NCBI GenBank assembly: GCA_964019135.1
Contig: OZ025255.1
Span: forward strand, 43,368,811-43,432,810
Source of the DNA: Arenicola marina
Taxonomy: Eukaryota; Annelida; Polychaeta; Arenicolidae
Direction of reading: 5' to 3'
Length of the DNA stretch: 64,000 nucleotides
The translations under genes and the position numbers were made by a program. Positions 12,201-20,418 of this stretch are shown piece after piece. The notes below the pieces were generated by a model. The model had not been told where the DNA came from. It searched no databases and saw only the letters and a list, made by a program, of their open reading frames with translations. Positions within the stretch are counted from its first letter, which is position 1; the number at the start of each line of letters is the position of its first letter.

Positions 12201-15110
12201 TAAGTCTGAAGGTGGAGGGTATGGTGGCCCTGACCCAACTGGCGTAAGTGTGAAGGTGGAGGGTATGGTAGCCCTGACCCAACTGGCGTAAGTGTGAAGG
12301 TGGAGGGTATGGTGGCCCTGACCCAACTGGCGTAAGTGTGAAGGTGGAGGGTATGGTGGCCCTGACCCAACTGGCGTAAGTGTGAAGGTGGAGGGTATGG
12401 TGGCCCTGACCCAACTGGCGTAAGTGTGAAGGTGGAGGGTATGGTGGCCCTGACCCAACTGGCGTAAGTGTGAAGGTGGAGGGTATGGTGGCCCTGACCC
12501 AACTGGCGTAAGTGTGAAGGTGGAGGGTATGGTGGCCCTGACCCAACTGGCGTAAGTGTGAAGGTGGAGGGTATGGTGGCCCTGACCCAACTGGCGTAAG
12601 TGTGAAGGTGGAGGGTATGGTGGCCCTGACCCAACTGGCGTAAGTGTGAAGGTGGAGGGTATGGTGGCCCTGACCCAACTGGCGTAAGTCTGAAGGTGGA
12701 GGGTATGGTGGCCCTGACCCAACTGGCGTAAGTGTGAAGGTGGAGGGTATGGTAGCCCTGACCCAACTGGCGTAAGTGTGAAGGTGGAGGGTATGGTGGC
12801 CCTGACCCAACTGGCGTAAGTGTGAAGGTGGAGGGTATGGTAGCCCTGACCCAACTGGCGTGAGGTGTGAATGGCGTATAGTGTTGTAAACACTATATAT
12901 TATAAGTGTTGCTGTAAATACAAAAATAGTGCGATTTTAAGTATGAGTTATGTGTCGCCTAATTTCTTGACGGTTTATGGATGTTGCTATGACAGAGAAT
13001 TGCCCTTCACGCTTCAGGGAGGACTGGTTTGGCGCCTTATACTCCTTCGCCGACAACAAGAAGAAATCCAACTTGGTGCTCTCTGTCTTTGAACCAGGTG
13101 AGAGTTGTTGTGTGACATCTAGAACTTCGCTGATACCTGTCATAGTATACTGTGTGATATTGACATTGATATATGACATTGTCCAGAAAGATAAAGAAAC
13201 AATGGCGATGGTGAGGATTTTCAATTCGGCTCCGAATTTCGTAGAAACCACGCGGAGCAGTGGGGCTGGTGGAATCACCCATGTGTGACATATAGAGCTG
13301 CTCTCTTGCCGGTAATCTTCTCGACGTACCGTTATTATACTGTTATCTCACTACATGGAAGCTCCATTTATCAGTGTCGTTAAGTACGGAATGGCCCACT
13401 AGAGGGCGACACTGTATTGGTGCTATGCCGGTAGGTACCGTCCGTCAGAATTGGGCGAAAGCAACGACCATCTCGGGGTAGCAAGCGACCAGCTATGTTC
13501 AGAACATGCTAGAGAACTAAAAATTTATGACATGTAGTTCTTACCATTGTTACTGCTGGATAAGATACAATTTCACTGGATTCAAAGTGTTGTTTCGCAA
13601 ATTGCCCCACACTGCAGGCGTTGACGTGATAACTTGGCTGGGCTGCCTCAACCACCTGGCTCCCATCGACGACTTCGCCACGCCCCCTTACGGCGAAGAC
13701 GACAACAAGACGCCCTTCCCCGTCAAACCCCTGGATCGCCGCAGCTACGCCCAGAACTGTGTCGTCTGGATCAGGCAGGCGGGACTGCAGGTAGGAGGAC
13801 GCCGCCTTCTGGATGCCAAGTGCCAAAGTCGACATGTGTCCGCCCAGCCATTTATACGGGGCCGGCGCGACAGCTCAGTGGGCTAGAGCGCTCGCATTGA
13901 GTGCTTTGGTCACCTGAGAGCCTAACGGCACGTGGGTCGGTGGTTCGAGCCCCGCTGTGGTCATGTCTGTGTGGTCGCAGTATAAAGATTTCATGTCTTT
14001 CTTCGTAAGAGTAGGGGGTTACCCCCGGGGACATGGCTCCACCCTCCCTTCCTTCTCCCATTGACGCGATATGACCAAAAGTGGTTAAAGCGTCCTGAAT
14101 AACCAACCAACCAACCAGCCATTTATACGTATAATAATTGTCAATCAAATGTTTAGCGGCTTCCTTACTGTGCTATCCTTTCAACATTATTATTTCAATA
14201 TAGTCGTCCCGTATGGCATATTAGTTTTATTATGATTATTATGATTAAGCTTATTTTTATTATTATTTGGATGATTATGATTATAATAATTATTATTTGT
14301 TAGTATTAGATCTATACAGATGCAACTGTCGCTTCGTTTACAAGTTACGAAGATGAAAGCAATTTGTAATCCACTCGATTTGTATAGATATACGTTCTCT
14401 CCCATTTGTGAAAACGATGTCTTTTTTATATATTTGTTTTAGGCTGACATTCAGAAGATTTTGAGGAACGCAAGAAAGTTACCAGAGAAGCAACAACATT
14501 TCTACAAGGTAGATTGTTATAACTCACTCACTGACGGACAGGGACGCACATGAGACGCACACGTGACACACGAGTAACGCACACGTGACGCACGCGTGAC
14601 GCACATGTGATCATATGGCAGCGGAAAGTGCGTTTCTAGTATTTCCTCTTGGGGGAAACAATCTCTTGCTTACGTGAACAAGATTTGCTGTTGACACAAG
14701 CACAGCGCTGGACTAGCCTTAGTTTTATGGCGGTAGGACGGGTACACGTCTGAACAGGTGTTGTCCGACTTCTAGCTGTCCTACAACCAACGAACAGCTG
14801 GAGTAAATTCAAGGCTGACAGACTTCGCAGCCATGTCGCCAAGTATGCACCATTCAGTTATTGATTTCATGATTTGTTTGATTTGCAGGAGTTGAACCGG
14901 CTTAAGAGAGCGGCGCTGTCCTTTGGTTTCCACGAGCTGCTGGACACGGTGGCCCAGCTGTTACAGAGGGAGTGCTCCATGTTGCCTGGTAACGCACACC
15001 CAGACGCCTCCTTACAGCTGGCCCACGCGGCCTCCGCTCTGACGTCAGACGCCGCTCGGGAGGTGACCTCCACGATCGCACCGATGAGGACTCACTTCTC
15101 GGGCGAGTGA
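85..15110 (+). CDS. INTS14: Integrator complex subunit 14 (nine coding exons)
   Basis: Subunit of the nuclear Integrator complex, which cleaves snRNA 3' ends and attenuates paused RNA polymerase II; in the family INTS14 pairs with INTS13 and INTS10. Nine exons join with consistent phases into 1542 nt (513 aa plus stop); human INTS14 is about 518 aa. A von Willebrand A domain (about residues 2-205) opens with MPTILMLDCSLSMTRP, carrying the DxSxS metal-site motif. A beta-barrel region follows (about 210-360, including LLHGSLKVEGMVALTQL and the KKKSNL block), then an alpha-helical C-terminus (RSYAQN, ELNRLKRAALSFGF, HPDASLQLAHAA). The start is chosen because it gives the MPT... start of the family; an acceptor AG at 70-71 puts only 13 nt of 5' UTR in this exon, so an upstream non-coding exon lies outside the window. 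The gene looks intact. Intron 5 is swollen by a minisatellite made from exon 5 itself. Confidence 0.97.
523..594 (+). repeat. tRNA-like sequence (SINE head or tRNA relic) in INTS14 intron 1
   Basis: 72 nt with perfectly paired 7-bp ends (AGCCTCC / GGAGGCT), an A-box-like TAGCTCAGCTGGTTAGC and a B-box-like GGTTCAAACCC. The anticodon and T stems do not pair well, so I do not call it a functional tRNA gene. Confidence 0.5.
690..869 (+). CDS. INTS14: INTS14 coding exon 2
   Basis: Residues 55-114 of the VWA domain: VEFSAMWVQSVPFTRDYDQV matches the human stretch around VPFTRDY. Acceptor TATAG, donor GTAGGT; phase 0 at both ends. Confidence 0.96.
870..1449 (+). other. INTS14 intron 2, nothing recognised
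   Basis: AT-rich sequence between exons 2 and 3 with no repeat, RNA gene or coding stretch that I can support. Confidence 0.6.
1450..1835 (+). CDS. INTS14: INTS14 coding exon 3
   Basis: Residues 115 to about 243. VLLITDGNTGVGEGSLKHSL is the second conserved VWA block; LKCGNLKCNMQIFPAPE starts the beta-barrel. Donor GTAAG at 1836; ends in phase 2. Confidence 0.96.
2015..4722 (+). mobile_element. 5'-truncated APE-type non-LTR retrotransposon (LINE) in INTS14 intron 3
   Basis: Degraded LINE in the same orientation as the host gene. Visible parts in order: the end of an APE endonuclease (SWRHPKSGHWHQLHL ... SADCDTDHSLVGSRV, about 2150-2310); reverse transcriptase pieces (VRELSDAIDFLGSGKSPGND at 2911-2970; LLFADDGALVAHSESQLQRL at 3722-3781; TFCYLGSTVTNN; SLLYGSETW); and a C-terminal zinc-knuckle-like CDDCGKLC...FFSHKRKC (about 4590-4650). 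The 3' end is near GATGCCAACAACAAC. The reading frame is broken many times upstream of 3677; the last 371 codons are open. Clade is uncertain (RTE/I-like; the family is often annotated as craniofacial development protein 2-like). Confidence 0.88.
4723..5032 (+). other. End of INTS14 intron 3
   Basis: Unique sequence between the LINE 3' end and exon 4; I see no feature beyond the T-rich acceptor tract before 5033. Confidence 0.5.
5033..5166 (+). CDS. INTS14: INTS14 coding exon 4
   Basis: About residues 243-287, including IEICGFLDTIDLGSPP and SRHLVLPV, which match human IVGFIDIADISSPP and SRHLVLPI. Acceptor TTTTTTAG, donor GTGAGT at 5167; phase 2 in, phase 1 out. Confidence 0.95.
5192..5245. 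repeat. G-rich tract downstream of the exon 4 donor
   Basis: Runs of three to six G on the + (transcribed-sense) strand starting about 25 bp after the donor, enough for a G-quadruplex in the pre-mRNA. Confidence 0.5.
5246..5312 (+). repeat. Decayed duplicate of INTS14 exon 4 inside intron 4
   Basis: Shares with exon 4 (5095-5160) the string TGGATAC..TAGATTTGG, then CGCCCTTCACATCCCGACAC and TGGT.CTGC. About 65 bp with roughly 75-80% identity by eye. Not a usable exon. Confidence 0.7.
5540..5678 (+). CDS. INTS14: INTS14 coding exon 5, source of the 44-bp minisatellite
   Basis: About residues 288-333: an acidic linker (RDEEEETDDGK) then FTVLLHGSLKVEGMVALTQL. Acceptor CCTCAG, donor GTAAGT at 5679. 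The last 37 exon bases plus the donor form the unit of the array that fills the next intron. Reading past the donor meets TAA at once, so the first donor (or one giving the same frame) must be used. Confidence 0.95.
5641..12870. repeat. 44-bp minisatellite made from INTS14 exon 5 end plus 5' splice site, about 164 copies
   Basis: Each unit repeats the last coding bases of exon 5 (codons for LKVEGMVALTQL) followed by GTAAGT, or in 45-bp units GTGAGG. Single-base variants distinguish units (TGGCCC, TAGCCC, TTTCCC; GTGTGAAGG against GTCTGAAGG), and blocks of variants recur as higher-order repeats. The array begins inside the exon and occupies almost all of intron 5. The minus strand has no stop in the unit, so very long open frames there are artefacts. 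Confidence 0.98.
13018..13097 (+). CDS. INTS14: INTS14 coding exon 6
   Basis: About residues 334-360: EDWFGALYSFADNKKKSNLV, against human EWHGMLYSQADSKKKSNLM. Acceptor CTTCAG, donor GTGAGA; phase 2 in, phase 1 out. It sits about 150 bp beyond the end of the minisatellite. Confidence 0.96.
13098..13617 (+). other. INTS14 intron 6, nothing recognised
   Basis: No repeat or RNA feature that I can support; ordinary intron sequence between two well-supported exons. Confidence 0.5.
13618..13790 (+). CDS. INTS14: INTS14 coding exon 7
   Basis: About residues 361-418: PYGEDDNKTPFPVKP then RSYAQNCVVWIRQAGLQ, close to the human order. Acceptor CTGCAG, donor GTAGGA; ends in phase 0. Confidence 0.96.
13859..14114 (+). 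mobile_element. Full-length tRNA-derived SINE with 15-bp target-site duplication
   Basis: About 256 bp. The tRNA-like head has an A box (CAGCTCAGTGGGCTAGAGC) and B box (GGTGGTTCGAGCCCC); the body contains GGGGACATGGCTCCACC and GACGCGATATGACC; the tail is (AACC)n. It is flanked by a 15-bp direct repeat, CCAGCCATTTATACG, at 13844 and 14115. It lies in INTS14 intron 7. Confidence 0.93.
14443..14508 (+). CDS. INTS14: INTS14 coding exon 8
   Basis: Residues 419-440: ADIQKILRNARKLPEKQQHF, near-identical to human. Acceptor TTTTAG, donor GTAGAT; phase 0 at both ends. Confidence 0.96.
14536..14612. repeat. Short tandem repeat of GACGCACACGTG type
   Basis: About six degenerate 11-12 bp units shortly after the exon 8 donor. 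Confidence 0.6.
14889..15110 (+). CDS. INTS14: INTS14 coding exon 9 with stop
   Basis: Residues 441-513: ELNRLKRAALSFGFHELLDT, then RECSMLPGNAHPDASLQLAH and a THFSGE C-terminus (human ...LHTDFSGSS...). Stop TGA at 15108. Confidence 0.96.
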   Translation, partial: ELNRLKRAALSFGFHELLDTVAQLLQRECSMLPGNAHPDASLQLAHAASALTSDAAREVTSTIAPMRTHFSGE

Positions 15111-15755
15111 GGAAGGCGAGACGATATCGTGTGAAACCACCGTTAAAGTTAACGCTCTGTAGGATCCCGGCGTTCATCGAGGAAAGCGGCGCTCAGAACA
15201 CTTTAACACTACGCGAATAGGGTGACGTCATATCCAAATTCACGATGCTCGTCCTCAGAAATTATTAAGGATCACGAGTTGTGACGCCATATCTAAGTTC
15301 AGGAGTTGTGACGTCATACATATGTTGAGGAGCTGTGACGTCATATTCGAGTTGACCAATTGTGACGCCTTATCCAAATGCTCCGTGTAAGTCTTCGGAT
15401 ATTGATAAGCCTGACATCTGGCGTGACGTCATACAACAAGAGGCTGCATGCGGTCCGTGAGGAGACACCGACGTCTGGCCTATGGCGTGACGTCACATCG
15501 ACAGACATCCCCAGGTGCAGTGACCCATGACCGCGTGCGGGGCGGGCGGCGCCCTGTTGCCTGGAGTGCGAACCCCTCGGGCGGCCCCGTGGACCAGGTC
15601 CGGAGGCCGTGGGAAGGCGACGTCAGTGGGACACGTGACGTCTTCAGGGTCCCTGTAAGCCGGCAAGTGGTGTCCCCAAGCTGGGGAAGAGGGCTCGGTC
15701 AAGGTCAAGGGAAGGGACGCGCCAAGCCAATAAAGTTGTGACAGATATCCATCTG
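15111..15755 (+). other. INTS14: INTS14 3' UTR with spaced TGACGTCA boxes
   Basis: Non-coding stretch from the stop codon to about 20 bp past the AATAAA. Between 15220 and 15440 the octamer TGACGTCA and near-misses (TGACGCCA) recur about every 30-50 bp in a degenerate repeat with ATATCCAAAT / ATATCTAAGT flanks. Confidence 0.6.
15729..15734 (+). terminator. INTS14: Polyadenylation signal AATAAA of INTS14
   Basis: Canonical AATAAA about 620 bp after the INTS14 stop, followed by a GT-rich stretch (AAGTTGTGACAG). It is the first good hexamer after the stop codon. Confidence 0.7.
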
Positions 15756-15923
15756 GTTCTGTTATAATTTGTACAACCATGATAGTCATCTTGTTGCGTT
15801 GTAAATTGCGTTGGTTTAAAGTATTTGCGCCATGGCGTAAATAATATCCGATTGGCAAATGCATATGAAAGATAAATATCTTACCAATAATTTGATACCC
15901 TTCTGCTATTTTTCAAACACGTA

Positions 15924-16247
15924 CTCCTGCCGAACGACCTCTTCAATGAGCACCTCCCATTTATTACGGGCATCGCGAATTAGCAAGAAATGCCTAAAAT
16001 GCTTCGCAGGCAACGAAGATGGAAGTTGTTTAACTTTCTTTTCTTGGCCACAATATGTAGTCCACGTTTCACAGCCATACAGCAGGCTACTTACAACACA
16101 CGCCCTCTAGATTAACATTTTGGTGCGAATGGTTAGTTTTGAATTTTTCCAAGCACGTTTGTTTAACCTGCCAAAGGTGGTGGCTGCCTTCCCAATGCGA
16201 GTATTGATTTCTTCGTCCAGGGAAAAATTATCCGTGACTGGTACATT
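15924..16247 (-). mobile_element. Inverted 5' segment of a twin-primed LINE copy
   Basis: On the - strand this reads SLDEEINTRIGKAATTFGRL then NKRAWKNSKLTIRTKM, the same family as the LINE in INTS14 intron 3 (its positions about 3927-4187). It faces the direct segment at 16304. The two ends overlap by about 12-14 bp of LINE sequence around TTAGGCATTTCTTG, the usual mark of twin priming. Confidence 0.9.
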
Positions 16248-16249
16248 TT

Positions 16250-16303
16250 ATGGTGGCCCTGACTCAACTGGCGTAAGTCTGCAGGTGGAGGGTATGATGA
16301 CAT
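16250..16303. repeat. Single stray unit of the INTS14 44-bp minisatellite at a LINE inversion junction
   Basis: About 48 bp match the array unit with three or four differences: TGGTGGCCCTGACTCAACTG, then GCGTAAGTCTGCAGGTGGAG, then GGTATGATG. It lies exactly between the inverted and direct LINE halves, 3.4 kb from the array. Confidence 0.9.
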
Positions 16304-16860
16304 GTTAGGCATTTCTTGGCAAGACAAGGCAACAAATGCCGACGTGTTAGCCAGGGCCAACCTACCGAGCATTCTTGCTCTTGTGAAACAACGACGTCTT
16401 CGTTGGCTTGGAAAGGTTCATCGAATGCAAGATGAACGCATTCCAAAGGATGTGCTCTACGGTGAGCTTGCCGATGGCAAAAGGCCAACTGGACGGCCAA
16501 AGCTCAGGTTTAAGGAGGTTTCCAAGCGTGACATAAAGCTTTCGGCATCGATACAAATTCTTGGGAGGACCTAGCATTCGAAAAGAGGGAATGGTCACGT
16601 GTCGTGCGTGAGGGAATGGCCCACCACGACGGGCTCTGGTTTGACAAACTGGACTTGAAACGCCAATCTAGGCACCCAGTGAGTATAAACCAAGACCTAT
16701 TGACAGGTCATCGATGCGACTACTGCAGGAAGCTCTGTCGGTCACAGATAGGATTGTTCAGTCATAGGCGCAGATGCCGCGACGCAAATCGTTATCACTT
16801 GAAATCTGACAAAGCTGCAAAATCCATCGTCTTTCGTAGACGGACGGATGCCAACACCGC
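16304..16860 (+). mobile_element. Direct 3' segment of the twin-primed LINE copy
   Basis: Encodes LGISWQDKATNADVLARANL, LRWLGKVHRMQDERIPKDVL and the C-terminal CDYCRKLCRSQIGLFSHRRR knuckle, about 85-90% like the intron 3 copy by eye. At least one frame break after about 16540. The 3' end at GATGCCAACACC matches the end of the other copy. Confidence 0.9.
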
Positions 16861-19400
16861 GAATTAGCATCAGCGCGCGTGACGTCAAAGGGAAACCCAA
16901 TATGGCTACATGGCTGTACATAGTTCTTGCGGGTTCTATTTCCGGTTTGAGTGCTGGGAACCGGCCGGCTGCGCGGTTTGTGCGTGAAGAATCGAGTGGG
17001 TGTGAACATATTTTTGTTTGCTTTGGTCCAGACATTCCTAAGTATAGATTTTAATATATTTAAAGGTAAGACATTAATCTCCATGATACATGTTTTATCC
17101 GTTGGAAGCGTTGGAATATCAGCGATGTTAACATTTCCACCAAAAAACAACATGGTCCTCGCCTGATCAATGGGCCAGCCATAGATACCGCGCGCAGACA
17201 TACGATTCTTGATGATTATTACGTCATACGACAGGGAAAAGCCGACACAGCACATTAGCTCGCCCGACACTGACGGTCACTCATAGAATAGCCGCATTTT
17301 GGTTTATCATCTGTCTAACCGCTCCTATATTACATAAACCTACTCGGATGGTTATCATACTGATCTACCCATTAAATTCAGTGGTTTGTTGTGGATCCAA
17401 GGACAGCTTTAGCCAATTGTTTGTGTGAAGTGAGTGAAGGCCGACAACCGGAAGGTAGGCAGCACGTACAGGCCGTTGGATGCTATAGCATTGACGTATT
17501 TTTATTTGTTGTGGACAATACCAACGAAATAATTATCCCTAATTTGGAAATAGCAGCACAATCTAAATAGTGTGAAATATTGATAAATAAAGGATAATTA
17601 TTGCGCATCCATATTAATTCTACGGGTTTTCCCCACATACTTCAGGAGCATCGTCGACCAGATTTTAAAATCCTGATGCGGGACTGCTCTGGACCCCACT
17701 TATAAATAATTAAACAGTACAAACATCGACTAAAATTGATTTATTAACCACTGTAGCGGACTTAGAAATACAGTACTCAATATACTAGCAAGACCACACA
17801 TCTGCAAAACTCTTACGCAGTCTATAAAATGAGTACCAGTCTTAAATAAGCATACAAAATATACGGACTTCCTGCAGCTAAAATCATCGCAAGATGCCAA
17901 ACTCTGTAAAATGGGTAAGATTCTTGAATAAGGTAGATAACTATACAAAACGGCTTCACCTAAAACCGCCATCACATGGCACGACAGAAACACTCCTTTA
18001 ATTTTGATATCGGCTCTTCGTTTGGCACCGTCAACACACCAATAGGTCTCGCTCGCGTGAAGCTTGTCACACTGGGGTGCTATATAAGCAGCTTGGCCGT
18101 GTCATGCGGACATTGTTCGTTGGTAACGCAGCAGTTAATCCCATTATAAACGACGTTGATTAGTGTGCTCTAAAAAGAAACCGTGAAGTCAACAGTGGAG
18201 AAAATGCCTTCCACACTTACTTTACCGCAATGGTATCTAATACCAAACGTTCAACTGCGAAATGACAAAAAAAATCGATGTACATTACTTAGTATCAACA
18301 TATCTTAACCAAGGGAGCCTGAAGAATAAACCTGAAGAAAACGATAAAGAGTTAATGGTAATAATAAGAACAGGACGCCAAGGTCACAAAGGTGCCAAGG
18401 TCAGGCGGATCCAACACAGGTATCACCGAGGTCGAACGCTTAGTTAAATTCATATTTGATAATCCAAACAAAAAGTAAAAGAGCGCCACCTACATTAGAC
18501 ATCACGTGACTAATGACATGCTTTCCGATTGTCTAAGACCTGTTGACGAGAACTGATAAACTAAAGACTGGGAATTCACTCAACAGTAAATTGAATAAAA
18601 TACTTCAGTGTTAATTTCATACGTGTAAATAGTTGCACCAGAAGCGTGAGACTCAACCTATCTATCAGAAGAAAAGCGTCAAAAAGACTTGGAGAAGGTA
18701 GTTGACATTTATAAAGTGATAAAACATGTTATAAACTAGAAGATATGTCTCGCATATTGATAAAACCTCCAACTCAAAAGTACGTCAAATAAACATTTGT
18801 GCACTATGTTTAAAAACGAACGTTGCCGATATGTGTGTCTACATTGTAACTTCTATCTACTAAGTCAATTTCTGAACGCTAGTTGGCAAGTATTCACAAG
18901 AAAACATGTAATTACACTTCTACTGGTAGAAACAACACCACCGTAGTCACCAACTCAACAACAACGGAACAAATACATCTTTTAAAAGTATTGCAATCGA
19001 AACATATTTTTCTGTTAATAAAAGCGGAATGACTAAATCTTCAGAAAGTCTTCACAATAAACTCGATTTCCTGGTGCCAAAGGGAAGCATTGGGTAAGTG
19101 GCGAAGTTTCACAAGTACGACAACGATACGAAATACTTCATACACTAAACAATCTAAGACACATTTTTATATTAATACAATGTATACGTAATCCAATACA
19201 TTTATGCTACTTAGCAATTTATAACTCTGTTTCGTTTCAAAATGTTCGCAGTACGAGGACTCGTCTTGTGTATAAACCTGTGGCAGGCACGGGGATTCCC
19301 TTTTGTGTGCCTCACGTCGCCAGTACACACCTCACTGACGCTCGCCCACGTGACTCAACTCGACTAAATGCTCGGATCCCATGACAACCCTGCCACTCCA
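16861..19400. other. Intergenic AT-rich stretch, no gene recognised
   Basis: Lies between the LINE remnant and the 3' end of the A2M/TEP gene. All open frames here are short and show no family I know. One TATA-like site is listed separately. Confidence 0.55.
18081..18088 (+). promoter_or_regulatory. Isolated TATA-box-like TATATAAG
   Basis: TATATAAG in a GC-richer setting (GGGGTGC before, GCAGCTTGG after) within an AT-rich intergenic region. No convincing gene follows, so it may be a relic or chance. Confidence 0.2.
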
Positions 19401-19424
19401 GAGGAATGCTAACAACGCAGGTGT

Positions 19425-19575
19425 GGCTTTCGCTTGTCGCTTTCGCTTGTCGCTTTCGCTTGCCGCTTTTAATTGTCGCTTTCGCTTGTCGCTTTCGATT
19501 GTCGCTTTCAATTGTCGCTTTCACATATCACCTTCACTTGTCGCTTTCACATATCACCTTCACTTGTCGCTTTCA
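19425..19575. repeat. 13-bp minisatellite (GCTTTCGCTTGTC)
   Basis: About 11 degenerate tandem units of 13 bp, with variants TTTCAATTGTC and TTTCACATATCACC towards the right end. Confidence 0.85.
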
Positions 19576-20250
19576 TGCGAAACCTTATACCTTGACACAC
19601 AGACTAAGAACAGAACCTGATGTCCCGCGACTGCCTTCCCTTCCGCGGACTGACAGACACCGACCCGTACCACCCCCTATCTACCGCACACTTCCTGTAT
19701 GCGTCCTCTGTGAAACAACCGCCGCTAACAAGACAGACCCCTCACTTCACGTTCACCATTCATAGCAACAACCTACCAAATATAGTGTATAAGCATGTAA
19801 CGGACCGTAGATAATGCCAGTGTCACGATAATAGCAGCTATAGGTTTATCCCGGTGCCCGTGCTCTCCATGGTAACGTGCGACACAGCAACCCAACATAT
19901 AATACCCCAATAATATGACCTTGGCCTTAGTATGTACTTGTGACACAAACAACCGACAAGGAGGACTTGTGTACATACATACTTTCTGTTTTTTGTCTCC
20001 CCGTCAGTTGTCGATATCACCCGGCCGATTAGCTCACACCACCATTGCCCCGCGTTATGTATCGCAGACCGCTCCCGTCACAGTAACCAGTATTATTACA
20101 TATAACATATCAATGCCAATGCGACCCTAGTCGACCCCGCGGGCTGATATTTCTAGATTTATCTAACTGTGTGACAGCCTGCGGGAGCTCTCCCCCCCCC
20201 CCCTGCCCCTCTCTCTCCCCTCCAGTCGCTGCTGCCCTCTCCCTCGCATT
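19576..20250. other. Likely 3' flank of the A2M/TEP gene
   Basis: Sequence downstream of the A2M/TEP stop on the - strand. No AATAAA was found close by on that strand; the nearest weak variant is GATAAA at about 20158-20163. A C-tract lies at 20192-20202. Confidence 0.35.
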
Positions 20251-20254
20251 CTCT

Positions 20255-20418
20255 TCAAAGGTCTCGCACCTTCTTATCGCACTTCTTGCGCCTTTTCTTC
20301 AGTTTCTTCTCGACGGCCTTGGAGTTGGGCATCAGTGTGACATCCTCATCCAGACGGAGACTCTCGGCCTCCAGGATCTCGGAACTGCCAACCACCGCCA
20401 GAACGTTCTTCGTGGAGC
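20255..20418 (-). CDS. A2M/TEP last exon: end of NTR-like domain and stop
   Basis: [20 protein letters not shown] then [20 protein letters not shown] and a basic [14 protein letters not shown] tail, then TGA. This fits the last strand, helix and final Cys of C345C/NTR domains (YLIMG...LD...C). Acceptor CACAG; phase 1 in. Confidence 0.85.

Noticed and set aside
5511-12893. Giant - strand open frames (up to 1558 codons) with repeats such as HTLHLHTYASWVRATIPSTF
   Set aside because: They are read from the 44-bp array, whose - strand unit has no stop codon in any frame. The + strand of the same DNA is demonstrably derived from an INTS14 exon and its donor.
19381-19765. Possible gene in frames rich in CRFRLSLS
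   Set aside because: The frame is produced by the 13-bp GCTTTCGCTTGTC repeat.
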